This document shows, piece after piece, positions 11,501 to 23,200 of a DNA stretch of 64,000 nt. The notes under the pieces were generated by a model. That model had not been told where the DNA came from and made no database searches. It saw nothing but the letters and a program-made list of their open reading frames with translations. How positions within the stretch are numbered: the stretch's first letter is position 1; each line of letters starts with the position of its first letter. Source of the DNA: Allodiplogaster sudhausi (Eukaryota > Nematoda > Chromadorea > Rhabditida > Diplogasteridae); assembly GCA_945643635.1 (NCBI GenBank), contig CALZFC010000256.1, positions 2,041,001 to 2,105,000 of the forward strand, read 5' to 3'. A program made the position numbers and the translations under genes.

Positions 11501-13476
11501 TTACGCGAGCACTCGAGAAAAATCGACTTTCGGTGCGTCCTCTAAGGATACTGTGTTTTAGGGTTTTTTTTAGTGAAATAATCTCTTTTACTTCTAGGAG
11601 TCGTTGTACTAATTCGTCTATACACATATATGTATATAATTTTCCAATAATTTGCACGGTAGGCTGAAGATTCGTAAACGTAATTCCTGGCTAAGTTCTG
11701 TTAATTCGCAAACCAAATTCCCGGCCCAGTTCCCGGCACGCATCGACAAGCGGCTGCACGCCACGAGCGCGCTCGACTTCGAGCTCAAGAAGGAGCAGTT
11801 GGACGGGCTCACGAAGCTGATCGCCATCGCTATTGACATGAAGGCCATCAACCAGGAGACGAAGACGTTGAAGAACCCGCCCGTAATGGATCTATTCGGT
11901 TGGCATCCTCATACCTTTGAAAGCTAATGACAATTCGTCTACTTTTTCGGGAAAAGTATTTTTCAAAAAGAACCGCCAATATATTACGTCTTGCAGCCCA
12001 GTTTAACCAATGTGGCCCTGAAACACAATCGCGTGTCGTTGCTGCACTATTCAAGTATGCACGTGAGCATAGGCGCAAGCTGGCCAAGACGTACAACTTG
12101 ATCTTGCCGGATGTCGTCAGGCAGTTCAGGTGAGGGATCCAGAGAGAGAGAGGGAGAGAGAGAGAGAGAGAGAGGAAAGAGAGAAAGATAAGGTGAGAGA
12201 GAGAGGAATAGAGAGAGAGGGCGAGAGGAAAGAGAGAGCACCCCGAGTGAGATAGGAGGTGGAGAGAAGTGAAGTAAGGATAAGAAGAATATGGTAATGA
12301 ACGGGTTCAAGGAAACTAAATACTTGCTTATTCTCCATTGGTCAATGTGCCTTTACTAACACCAAGAGTCATAGAAAACTTCTGTTTTCTCGGGTGAAAA
12401 AACATGGGAATGCAACTGAAAGGAGGGAATGCCAGCCGAGGTTTCAGTTGAACTCTCAGCCGAAGTATCCCTTGCTTTTCTTGAACACACGTGTCTAATG
12501 CGCAACGAACACTCGATACATACATATGTATACGCAAAATTGCAGAAAGATCATCGACATCTCGCAGTGTCTCCATCAGGCCGACGTTGAAGTGACGCAG
12601 GCTCTGAAGGTATCTTCTAATTTTTACTCATTCTAGAAATATTGATTAAATTTAATTGAACTAGCTATCCTAAACAACTAACAAAACGTTCGTTTTAAAT
12701 ACATATTAGTCACATTCTTTTCGCAGTTAAAGGATCACTCCGGCGAATGTTTTCGCGCCCGTTTAATAATTGATGTTTGAAAAAAACCAACCCTTCTAAA
12801 ATTCTTACAGTATTAGGAAGGGTGACATTTTTTGGAACACTGTGATTGTGTTGGATGTGTTCCAAATGGCAGCACAGCGCTTCCATCCGTTTTTATGTCT
12901 CGCTCTCTCCCTCTCTTCTACACTCTTTCCCACAGTGTGAACAATCGATGACATTCATATCATCGCATGCCCTCTTTCTCGGCCCCGCTTGGCATGAGGA
13001 GGGAGGGTGGCTGTGCCATGATCATGAGCTCAAAGAACGATCGCGGGCGGAAAATCCCAATATAAAACTGTCATTATTTAACAAACTAAACATTGTTTTG
13101 AAATGGGACCACTTCTAATGGATGTTTCTGGCCGATCTTCATCGAATAAGAACTTAAAACGAGAACTTGTATATTCGCCGGAGAGGTCCTTTAACATACC
13201 TCATGCTGGCGCATTGTTAGCAGCTTACTACTTAAATAGTTCGATATTTATTTTTGGAAATAGTAGAGTATAATTGACAGGTTTAAGTTATGCTATTTTG
13301 TTTTTTGAAACATTTTTTTGGTTTATTTATTTTCCTTCTTTTGTTAATTGAATAATAATGTGATTCACTATAAGGAGCGTCGCGTCGAGAATGACTCGAG
13401 CGGAGAGCCGTCGTTGGTCGCGCAGATTCAGCAAAGCCATACGCTGCGGCATCGATCGAGCGGAGATGAGGAGTGA
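6522..13476 (+). CDS. TBK1/IKK-epsilon-like Ser/Thr kinase, copy 2
   Basis: Exons: 6522-6635, 6753-6841, 6945-7053, 7176-7248, 7377-7470, 7580-7679, 7795-7868, 8037-8149, 8321-8384, 8599-8781, 10484-10556, 10779-10875, 11042-11134, 11414-11532, 11730-11898, 11997-12129, 12546-12609, 13375-13476. All phases join, giving 620 residues. Visible motifs: modified glycine loop SSGTYGTV (32-39), lysine K54, HRD 142-144, N149, DFG 169-171, activation segment ending GTIAFLHP (188-195), DLWSMGVT after residue 219. The FLHP and HRDIKPEN blocks and the C-terminal helices (such as LRACVASCQICSH) line up with TBK1/IKK-epsilon. Family members phosphorylate IRF- or autophagy-type substrates; that role is inferred. 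T185 sits where TBK1 has its activating S172. The protein is about 110 residues shorter than TBK1, and the ubiquitin-like domain after the kinase seems largely absent. Junction 6841/6945 lacks an AG acceptor. Confidence 0.85.
8527..8576. repeat. (TA)n microsatellite
   Basis: About 22 TA dinucleotides in the intron between exons 9 and 10 of kinase copy 2. It is one of the few long tracts here that is not GA/CT. Confidence 0.95.
9190..9455. mobile_element. Foldback (inverted repeat) element in kinase intron 10
   Basis: About 9197-9241 reads TTGCTAATCGGGA...CTCGCGTGTTAAACGATAATGTG; 9399-9447 contains its reverse complement (CACATTATCGTTTAACACGC followed by GAG, then TCCCGATGAGCAA). Arms of about 45 bp at some 90% identity enclose about 160 bp. 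Copy 1 lacks this intron, so age cannot be judged. It looks like a small non-autonomous DNA element. Confidence 0.65.
9541..9738 (-). pseudogene. Intronic ORF, possible LINE endonuclease scrap
   Basis: A 65-codon minus-strand frame contains IFLLQEAHIT followed about 25 residues later by FGVMNGGGRVLCIQ. This resembles the LQETH and GGVA-type motifs of AP-endonuclease domains in non-LTR retrotransposons. The match is short and from memory, and no reverse transcriptase is nearby. It may equally be a chance frame. Confidence 0.2.
9770..10080. repeat. Direct repeat pair in kinase intron 10
   Basis: ACACAGTCCTAATTTAAAAT occurs at about 9788 and again at about 10048, each preceded by a T-rich run and a CATTGT or CACTGT word. 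A looser inverted form lies near 9305. They bracket about 260 bp and may be ends of an insertion. Confidence 0.45.
10083..10165 (-). ncRNA. tRNA-like sequence (tRNA pseudogene or SINE head)
   Basis: On the minus strand an exact pol III B-box (GGTTCGAATCC, plus 10099-10109) lies downstream of an A-box-like, D-arm-like stretch (GCGT...ACGC stem around GTCGCCTGGATA, about 10136-10157). CAAGCAG near the 5' side can pair with CTGCTTG after the B-box. The anticodon arm does not fold properly and the T stem is weak, so this is not a functional tRNA; a tRNA-derived SINE or pseudogene fits better. Confidence 0.4.
12138..12240. repeat. (GA)n tract
   Basis: Polypurine tract just downstream of exon 16 of kinase copy 2, starting nine bases after the donor. 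It makes the early intron almost pure purine on the sense strand. Confidence 0.9.
12610..13374. other. Last intron of kinase copy 2
   Basis: Intron between exons 17 and 18. In copy 1 the corresponding intron is only 225 bp (3770-3994). The extra half kilobase here has no recognisable coding or repeat content. Confidence 0.6.
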
Positions 13477-13823
13477 ATGGGAGGAAAAGCAAGCGAGATG
13501 AGATTGGCATCGAACATCGGATTGTTTCCAACTCTTTTATTTCTCAGCTCTTTGATTCTCATCGTTTTTCGACAAATATATGTTTTCTAAGCATAAGTTA
13601 AAAATCCATGAAGTAAGAAAGAACATACCCAATTCCACCAGCAAAACCCATGGGGTAACAATTGAGCGTGAAAAGTGTATAACCGAGGGAATGACAAGAA
13701 AACAGTACAAATGCGACGGAAAAAGTAGAAGATCGAGAGAGCAAGCGAGATGAGATTGGAAAAGAGGGTGGCAGAAAAAGAAATTAAGCGAGATCCTCAT
13801 TGATTGCGCCGTAAGTGCTTCCT

Positions 13824-15992
13824 TTAGCGGCGCGCGAATTCGGCTTCCGCGCCGCGTGCCTGCAACGCGTTCCACTGCGCGTCACGCGACTCCTGACAAG
13901 AAATCAAATGATTACGGTATGTTCAAATATTTACTACCGTGTTGTGTTTTGGAGAGCCAATTATTGTATAGAAACTGACCTTAAAGTATCGCTCAAGCCG
14001 GAATCGCTTGGCAAAGGTGCCAAGGGGCGGCTCAGCGCAGCGCGGACGAGGACCGATGAAGCTGGAGATAAATGGTCGATTTTAGGTGTTGATTGGATAC
14101 CGTAATCTTAGTACCGTAAGAAATCTTACTTTGGCATGTTGATATCGAGCCAGAAGTCATCGAGTGGACTCTTGCGAGGATTCATCGATTTCCCACCGCC
14201 TTCCGGGTGTGATGACGTCATCTTCTGGAGTGAAGCTCCCGATTTGGGCTCGTCTCTCTCTATCTCTGCTTCTCTCCTCTCTCCGCACTCTCTCTCCCAA
14301 CCGGAATCTCTCTCGTTGCGTCTGCGTGGGGTCCAGCCAGGAGGTCAGCGATCACCAGATCATCGTCGTAGAGGCGGTCGAATCGAAAGGAAAGAAAATT
14401 AACAAAAATCTGGTGACCAAAGTTAGTGCCGAAGAAGAACGGGCAAAAGAAGAAGAAAATTTCACTCACCTTTCATTAAGCTCTTCGAGATCTTTGCCAT
14501 GCCATTTAAGCGCTTCCTTAGCCTAGAATATTTTCGGAACATTTTGCTGTTAGAGAGACTTCTACTGGGAATGAATGATGAAAACTTGAGGTAGAGAGCG
14601 AGAGATGGACGCAGAGATAGAAAGATAGTGAGTTTGGTAGAGAGTGAGAAAGAGAGAGAGAGAGAGATAGAGAGAGAGAGAGCAACAGAGAAAATATGCA
14701 CGGCAAGCAACCCACCTGCTCAACGGTGAGAATCGGAGGAGCCTTTGCAAATGTCATGCAACGAATCATTCCGTCCGGCCCGAGAAATCGCGCATTAATA
14801 GCCTGTAGAAAAATAATTAATTTATCAATTGTTAATTTTATTTCACATTTGGTTTTTTATTCAGAAAGAATTTTTTTTAACTTCCTTGCGAAACAAAGAA
14901 TGAAATGGACACGAACTTCAGTGTGGTCGGGCGCACAAAACTTCATCGCCTTGAGTGCTGGCTCTATTAAATTCTGAAAGCGGAATTGATTTACTTTACA
15001 TCCGTTACTGTAACGGATATTTATATTCAGTTACGAGTAAAGGATATTTTGTGCATACAAATAATAGCTTTCATGTGGTTCAAGTAAAACAAAAATGAAT
15101 ACAACGTTCAAAGGCACCTTCATCTGTGCTCCTCCTATGGCTGACTTCTCCTCTGGGGACACCTGATCGAAAGGTTAGTTTGGTGGAGAATAATGGAAGC
15201 AGGAAGTCAAATAAGAAATCGAACGAGGAGAAAATTATTTTAAGAACAAAATAAAACAGAACCATTGAAGGACAGGGAGGAGTGAGAGCGAGGGACCAAG
15301 GGAGAACGGGGAATAAAGAGAGAGAGAGAGAGCGAAGAGATATACAGAGAGAAAACGAGAGACGGAGATAGACAGATATAGCGAGGAGTGACAGGCAGAT
15401 AGAGTGACATCTTCACCCACCTCGATCGTGTCCATGTGATCATCTGCCAAGATGGCTGCCGCCCACTTGCAGAACGCAGCGTCGCACTGAAGTCGATCCG
15501 CGTAGTTACCCGAGAAGAACTGCTGCACTGCGAGCTTCACTTGCATCGCCTCAAAGATAGTTAATTATTAATTATTATTTAAGATACTTTTTCGTTGTTT
15601 AATTACAACATGTTGTCATGCACTGTCGTGGTCCGCCTCATCGCTCCGCAGCACTGTAAACTTCTCAGCGTTCACAAGTCAGTTGTCTGCCAAAACGGCC
15701 CCCACCCTCGCGGCTCCCTTGTCCTATTTTCCCCACTCTCTTTCTCTCCACAATAAGTAGTTGAATATTTTCCACGCATTATATTGAGGCCAGAACGTGG
15801 ACTTGCATATATTTTAAATGTTACGAGCCAAATCCTTCGATGTTAGCTCCTGTTTCAGAATACCAGAAATTCAAAGAGATGTCTAACAGTGATAGCATCG
15901 AGTGGAGTGATGCCAGGAATCTGACGCTTTTCCAAGTACTCGACCGTCCACTGACGCGCGAGGACCTCCCGCACGAACTCGGGCAGGAAACG
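13824..15992 (-). CDS. Protein X, copy A (unrecognised, 10 exons)
   Basis: Exons in transcript order: 15992-15888, 15549-15421, 15162-15118, 14973-14917, 14802-14716, 14522-14470, 14383-14302, 14224-14130, 14061-13980, 13892-13824. All phases agree and give 267 codons plus TAA. Most of the same exons recur in unit 3 with mainly silent changes, which supports the model. I do not recognise the family: no signal peptide or membrane segment, mostly helical and charged, with landmarks FVREVLARQWTVEYL, LYDDDLVIADLL, SPLDDFWLDINMP and the end WNALQARGAEAEFARR. The first exon has an acceptor but no ATG; the first in-frame ATG is codon 2 of the second exon. The exon starting at 14383 lacks an AG acceptor. 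It lies tail-to-tail with the kinase (348 bp apart) and 184 bp downstream of receptor A, so it could be a downstream cistron. Confidence 0.6.
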
Positions 15993-16129
15993 CTGTCAAT
16001 TTGTAGCTTGCTTCATTAATATACATATGTATGGATGTACATTCTAAATGCGTTCTATGCGCATGCATATGTAAATTTACAAGTATACTTTTTGAAATGA
16101 AATATTGGTATACCCTTATGGAGAGTCAT

Positions 16130-16135
16130 TTTATT
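16130..16135 (-). terminator. Poly(A) signal of receptor A
   Basis: AATAAA on the minus strand 42 nt beyond the stop codon at 16177. Receptor B has the same motif at about 30000, some 55 nt beyond its stop. The conservation supports 16177 as a true gene end. Confidence 0.5.
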
Positions 16136-16176
16136 TGTTGTTGAATATTGCCAATGTCATTTAGTTCAAAACTTTC

Positions 16177-19138
16177 TCATGCCTTTGCACGAGGATCAAA
16201 GTCGAATGGACGCGGCAGAGTGAGGGGCGGGCCGTCTTCAGGGAAGTGCTCGAGAAGGGCTCGAGGCAGATCACGACCAAACTGTTTGAGTGAATATCTT
16301 TTCTAAATTTAATTCCGACATAAAAATAGATTACAAAACAGCTTGAATGAATGAGTGCCTTCTGGTTGCATGTCGCGTTGCGCGCCGCGTTGCGTGCCTC
16401 AACTTTGCTTCTTTCCTCGTCGAGAGCCTTCTTCTCTGCACGTTTCTTCTCCTCGCGCTGCTTGACATACGCTTTCGGTCGATACTGCGCGAACGTCTCT
16501 TCCCTGAATCAGGGGGCAGTTTTGCAGAATGCTGACTATTGCAAAGCTTAAAACAAATTTCATAAAGTAACTCTTGTACTCTCCCATTTCAATCACCACT
16601 GACCGATTCCAAAAGTTAACGACATTGAACTTTGGCGCCCACCGCTCTGGCAGGAACAGCATCGCTGCGGCCGTCGCATACTTGTATATCTACAACTCGA
16701 AAAGAAATCATGTGCCTTTATATGTTTTTTAAGCACATATGTAATAATTGTTTTTTTAATATATCTGCAAAATAAATCAACTTTATTAGAATGATAAATA
16801 AAGAAGAACTTACATCTGTCGTGATGACCGTTTGTAGAATTCCGACAAATGAGTTGATCCCGGAGACCACGAGAAGCATCCTTTTTAATTAGGATTTTTT
16901 AATAATTCAATTTTTATATTTCTTATTTTTGAATCATTTCCCTCAAGGCCGAAGGGCCAAATTAAGTTAATTAGCTTAAGAAAAATTATATAAATTATCT
17001 GGACCATTTCGTTGAACTTGTTTGGCGGTCATTATCAAACAGAAGCGCGGCAGTCGTAGCGCATTGGAGGAGCGGGCCGACGGCGCAGAAGAGGAGATTG
17101 CGGCGGACCTCGAATGGAGTGACTGGGGGTGGGACAATTCTGTGCCAGATGTGAATTGTTCAACCGATTGCTACATTTGAACTCCGCTTCCTCCAATTCG
17201 CTCACCATCGCGACGTTCTCCTGTTCGAAGGGACGGTTCCACTCGAAGAAGTTGTCCATTCGGAGACGCATCATGAAGCGCTGAAGAAACTTTCTCTTAC
17301 TGCCTCTTCAAACAAATAATTAGATTAATTTGCGCAAGCATTTTTGTGTCACAAAATAAAACATTTTTTTTCTTTCTTATACTTTGCTCATCAGACTAAT
17401 TGACTCTGTTATGGAACTGCATGGCCAGCTCGCCAAAGGCAGCGGCGAGGAGAGCGAGCAGGACGAGAATAGTGACAATCATGGCAGGCTGGGAGGAGGT
17501 GTCGAAGGAGCCTGCGCATTCATCACTCTCTCTTCCTCTCTCTCTCCCTCTCTTCCTATATCTCTCATTCTCCCTCTCGCCCTCTTCTTTCTCGGACGTT
17601 CTCTCATGCTCTCTCTATTCTCTCCCATTTCTCTGTTTCGGGCTTCATCTCTCACCATTTCCTTCGTATATCTTTCTCTCTCACTCTCTCTTCCTCTCTT
17701 TCTCTCTCCACTTCCCCATCTCTCCTCCTCTCTTACCCGTGCTGCTCCATAGCGTCGGCGCGTCCCAGCAGCTCGCCACTACTGCAGCCGTAATTCCGAG
17801 TGCAATTGCATAGGAGAGCCCCATTCGAACCTGCAGATGCTGTATTGATTCATTTATAGATTGATTTATACAGATTAACTGTACCAACCCCCCTCTTTCC
17901 TGGTGCCCCACTTATCGATTTCTCTCTCTCTCTCTCTCTCTCTGCCTCTCCCTCTCCTCTCTCTCACCGACCGCATAGTCGAGCCGGAACGTCCACTCGT
18001 TGATGACATTTCCGACGATGACGTCATAGACGTGGCTCGCTTCGTTCAGCCAAAGTACTTGTGCTGCAGTTTAGCCGCTATTTAACGGATTCAAATTTCC
18101 CGCCAGAATGAAAAGATTTCTAAAAATTGCCTGAAACGTAGCAGAAGATGATGAGCGTGCCCCACACACGAGCGCCCACCTAAAATATGAAGAATGTTTC
18201 CTGCTTTTTATACGTTTTAGCAAAGTTAATAACTACTCTCCCTCCCTTCCTCCCTCTCGCTCATTCTCTCTTGCTTTCTCTCTTTCGAAATAGCTCTCTT
18301 GCTATCTCTCTCTCTACTCTCTCACTCTCTCGCTCTGCTCACCTTATCTATTGCGGCCTCGTTTGGCACGTTGAAGTAGTAGTTTAAAAAAAGCTACTAT
18401 GGTTAGTAGTGCCGAGCGTTGCGTCTGGAAGTCCCCTTGCGGGTCCTGGAAGACGGAGCGATGGAAAGAGAGGGAAAGAAAGAGGAGAGAGAAAGAAAAA
18501 ATAGAGCGATAGAAAGAGAGAAAAATCAGAGAGAAATACATGATTTTCCAAAGTAAACCTAATCGTCATATTTGGTTCTAGTTTTGTCAGCTAGCATGAG
18601 AGATTACTATGAGGGTGTTTCTAGAGAGGAAGATTAAGCCAGATTAGAAGTGACCGGCTAGAGTGGGGAAGAGAGAGAGAGAGAGAGAGAGAGCGAGCGG
18701 GAGAGAGAGAGTGAGAGAGAGAGCGGGAGAGAGAGAGCGAGGGAGAGAGAGAGAGCGAGAGGGAGAGAGAGAAATGGCGTGAAAATACCCACCTCCACTT
18801 CACCCATAAGGCCCGCCGCCACAGCTCTTATGATGACAGAGACGGCTGTTGCTGCCGTTGCTCCGTGTGCAGAATATGTCAGAGCGACGGATACCTAGGT
18901 CACTCATTGTACTCTCTTTCTATCACTCGCTTTCTCAAATTGTCTTCCTCCCTCTCCAATAACTCCCTATCTCTCTCTCTATATCTCTCTCTCTCTCTCT
19001 GTCTTCCTCTCTGTCTGTCTCTCTTTTTCGTCATTTTACATTTTCGCGATGCTGCCGCCGTCTCAGCAGCTCGCATTTCTCGAACATTGGGCCAGCCTCG
19101 CGCTCGCAGTAGGCGAAGTCCACCTGGAGAGTCATTTC

Positions 19139-19169
<31 letters not shown>

Positions 19170-20024
19170 CGATTTATCTACTTCTATGTCTCTCTGTCAT
19201 GTCTCCTTCTATTTCTTTTTTTCTCTAATTCCGTCTCTCTTATGCCATAAAATTGAACATCCCTCTTCACTCCACTCACGTTCTCGACGCATCTGCCAAG
19301 CTTGCATTTCATTTTGTCGCAAAACTTTGGCGAAATGAAGCAGCTGCCGCCCTGGAGGCGCAGTTATAAACATTTATAAATAATAAAATATTAAACGATT
19401 CCATACACTCGAAAAATTTCAACGATTTATTGTTTGCTGTAAACGGTAGTGTGCGATCCTATCTTGGCGTACTAGTAATACCTTTAGTCAGTTAAAAGAA
19501 TATATAAGCATGTATGTATATATTTATTATATGTATTTGGTGTAGTCTCATTCTGCCTTTTCGTAAACCTCACCGTCCATCCTGGCTTGCAGACGCACGC
19601 CGTGTCATTGCAGTATTCCGTGCCGAGCGGATCGCAGTCGGCGCAAGACGTGAAGGGCTCCGAAGACAGAGCTTCTTCGTAGACGATTTCGTCTCCGCCT
19701 TGGGCTTTAGGAAAGTTTGGACGAGGAGAGTGAGCAATGGGAAGAGAGAGAGAGAACGAGAAAGAGAGAGAGAGAGAGAGTGAGAGAGAGAGAGGGAGAG
19801 GAAAAAAGAGAGAAGAGAAAGAGAAAAGAGATAGGGAGGCCCAGAGATTGAGCAAGAATAGACAACTGTTCGGTGAGGGGCAGTTGAAGAGAATCGGATG
19901 CGGATTCAGCTGGCCAATCTCAGTGCATTTCGATGTGATTGTGACTTCGGGAAGTTGAGCACATTCAAAGTCAACCGTTTCCTGCAGTTCTCGTCGTCAT
20001 CAGATACGGCGAGGTAGAGAGTGA

Positions 20025-20110
<86 letters not shown>

Positions 20111-20180
20111 ACAGAGAGAGAGTGGAAGAGAGGAAGACAGAGATGGGGAGAGACACAGAGAGTGAACGAGGGAGAGAGAC

Positions 20181-20236
<56 letters not shown>

Positions 20237-23200
20237 TGAGAATGAGCCAGGCACCGTATAGTTGATTGACTCCATCTTGCTGTCATCTGTGATAGTGAGA
20301 ATGCTGGCTAGGCTGTATTCCTTGAGAGTCGCCTGCACTGCGCAGGTCGGCGGGAGGGAATACTCTGCAGCTTTGTTTTTTGACAAACATGTCTTTTTTG
20401 ATTTAACATAAAAGAAATGTTTCTAATTAATTATTTGTATGAATTGTTTTTGTAAATTGATTTGAATACAAATAATAGATGTGCAACGAAAATCAAACTG
20501 ACTGGGCACCATGCAGACAGCGACCGCTCTCGGATAAATCGAGTAGGCGCTCAGATCACTCGTCAATGTGACGTCCTGTGGAACATTGTGGCTTGCGAAA
20601 TGTATACACTTTCTTTCCATTCACAAAAACATTAATAAAAATTTGTGTATGTACATATGTAAAGAACCTTTTAAAAAGATAAATTGTACTACCATGTGGT
20701 CATGAAATAATCTTTGAGAACAATACATTACTAAGGAGGAATAACAATTTAGCGTACCAATTCTGCGCTCAACTCCGACAGACTGATGACTCGAACAGTG
20801 CGAGTGGCGCGGAATGCTGCGGAGGAATGCGAGTTGACGTAGAGGGGAGGGAGGGCGCCGTTCGACTCGCGGCTGATGTTTTAATAATATACAAACGTTT
20901 TTCACGAGGTATTCCACTTGGCTCCATTTGACCGCGGCAGCTATCGCTATTATCATTCTTCTCTCTCTTGATCAATGAGGGGCGCTGTAGGTGAGTTTTT
21001 CTTTCCCTTCTTCCCCTCTCTCTCACCTTCTCTTTAGTTTTCACTTTTTTCTCTCTAGCTTCCCTAGCTTTCGCTCTCACATTCTTTCTCTCTTTATCTA
21101 ACAGCATCTCTCCGATAGCCTTCCTCTCAGCATCCAGTTCAAGAGCTCCCATCATGTCGCTGAATACGCGCTTCTGGCACGCAGCCAAGCAGTCCATGTA
21201 CGATTTGCCTGAAACCGGGACAGGAATACCGTACTACCAGAAACAAAATAAATTCAAATCTCCCGCCATATCCCCTTGAAGTACCGCCTGTGATCCATGT
21301 TGAATAGATGCACATCGTCGCGCCCTCCGTAAAACCTAGCGGACATGCTTGTGTGATATTGTCGTCGGCTGAAAGGAAATGTTTATATAGACCGTCGTAG
21401 TCCTAATTGTTAATCAACCAACAACAGGTCCAATTTGCATTTCTTTCCCCTTTACTTACATTTGTTCATGATCTCTAATTGGACCCCGTGTTTGCTTCCC
21501 TCTAAAGTGTTCAATCCAAAAGCGTACTGTCTGAAACTGTCGTTGACTCTTCGCCATCATCAACAATGACGCCGTGGTTCGTGTGGGGCGCTTGGAAGAC
21601 TGGAGGAGTCGGAGAGTCGGAGATCGATGACGGGGTCAGCTGGCTATATAAGCAATACACTTTAGTGATCTCTGAAATGCTTTGAAAGAAAAAAAAATGT
21701 TGATGATCTCAAACCCTATTAGGACAGTGGAAATATTGTTCTCCATCGTATACTCTTCCATGCTCGAGAGTTTTGACAGTTGAAAAGGAGGATATGAACC
21801 TAGTTGAAGACGATGTTTCTTTGTCAGAGCGAGACGTTACGGCGCTTGTTGAGAATGCACTGGAAATCCCAGAATGGTTTCTTAGTTGCTTTATTTATTG
21901 TCACAATGGATGTATGTATGTATGTAGTATTTTAAATTTTTTATTATTTTTCTTTATGTACATCTACTTATATTTAAAGAAGTTCTGTTAATTCATAGGC
22001 AATAACGTCAGTGTCGCGGCCTCTGATGTTGGCGCCGTGTCCTTTCTTGTCGGGATTGATGTAACGACCTTAGATGTCATTGCTGGACTGCTTTCCGTTG
22101 ACAAAGTAGCAGTTGGGGCTTCCTGTGTGCTTTTGGACGCAACTGATTCTGATGCCGCCGATGGCGAAGTTCCGTCCTCAGATGATGTGACTTCATCAGT
22201 CGATTCAAGCGGGCTTGTCAGAATATTGAATCTCGTGGTGCCGGGATCTTCATTCTTCGTGCTCTGATGAGCTAACTCCGAGCCTCTTCTCCATTCGATC
22301 GTGGTTTCAGGTGCCGACGGCTTTTTGCTCTCGTCATTTGCTTCGGATGTAGACGATCCGGCACGTCCAGTCGAGACACCGAAGAAAGAGCCAGCACTTT
22401 CGGTACTGCCCCTTTGTCCTGATTCGGTCGCCTTAGCTGAGGCCGTGCTCATAGTAATCGATTCTGTCTCGGTTACCGATCCAGAAATTGCTCTCGACTT
22501 GGTTGAGCTAGTCATTGAGGGGATGACAGAGGCTAGGCTGGTCGACACTGATGCGGAGGTAGTGGAAGTCAGAGGGGAAGAAGACGGAGTTTCGGAGAAA
22601 TTCGGTGACCTCGACATCGAGCTGCGGGAGTTCTCGCCCGATTCAGTTTTTGTCGGCGAGAATGTGGAGGTGGCTGAATCTGTAGCTTAATTGTAAGCGA
22701 TGCAATAGCATTAACTCTTATTTTTTAATATATTGCTGTGAAATAAAAAAATATACAAATGCATATATAATTTTTTTGAGAAGATAAATAGATTGAACGC
22801 ACCAGGTGTCTCCGAATTTTCGTGATGAGTTGAAGCAGAGAACATCATGTTGGTAGAGCTCGAGAGAGATGACGATTTTGTTTGAAGATTAGAAGCAGAA
22901 GCAGTGAAGGTGGAGGGAGGGGAAGATTTCATGTGAATAGGCGATGCTGAGGAGGCCACATTGCTGGAGGATGAGAGAGAGATTGATTCTCTTTGAGTCG
23001 ATTCTGACGACGCGGTCGTCAATTGCTGATCGCGGGTTCTGCTTGTGATTTCCGTGGAAGGATATGTCGTTGAGTACTCCACCTGTTTTCAAGTAGAATT
23101 TGTCTTGAGTTCAACTGTCTTCATATTATTCAGATGATTATAAAAGCACACCGCACTCCATCTATTTAACAGCAAGCAAGTGCTCGCTATTGTATTCATT

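Noticed and set aside
20885..20910. A possible 24-base intron in receptor A (gtttgt...catcag)
   Set aside because: Phase does not give the conserved downstream frame; the junction between these two ectodomain exons is unresolved.
16177..21368. Polycystin or LOV-1 type identity for the receptor
   Set aside because: A mucin-like N-terminus first suggested this, but there are seven rather than eleven membrane segments and the CW...LW and W.L.E..H.Y motifs point to class B2 receptors.
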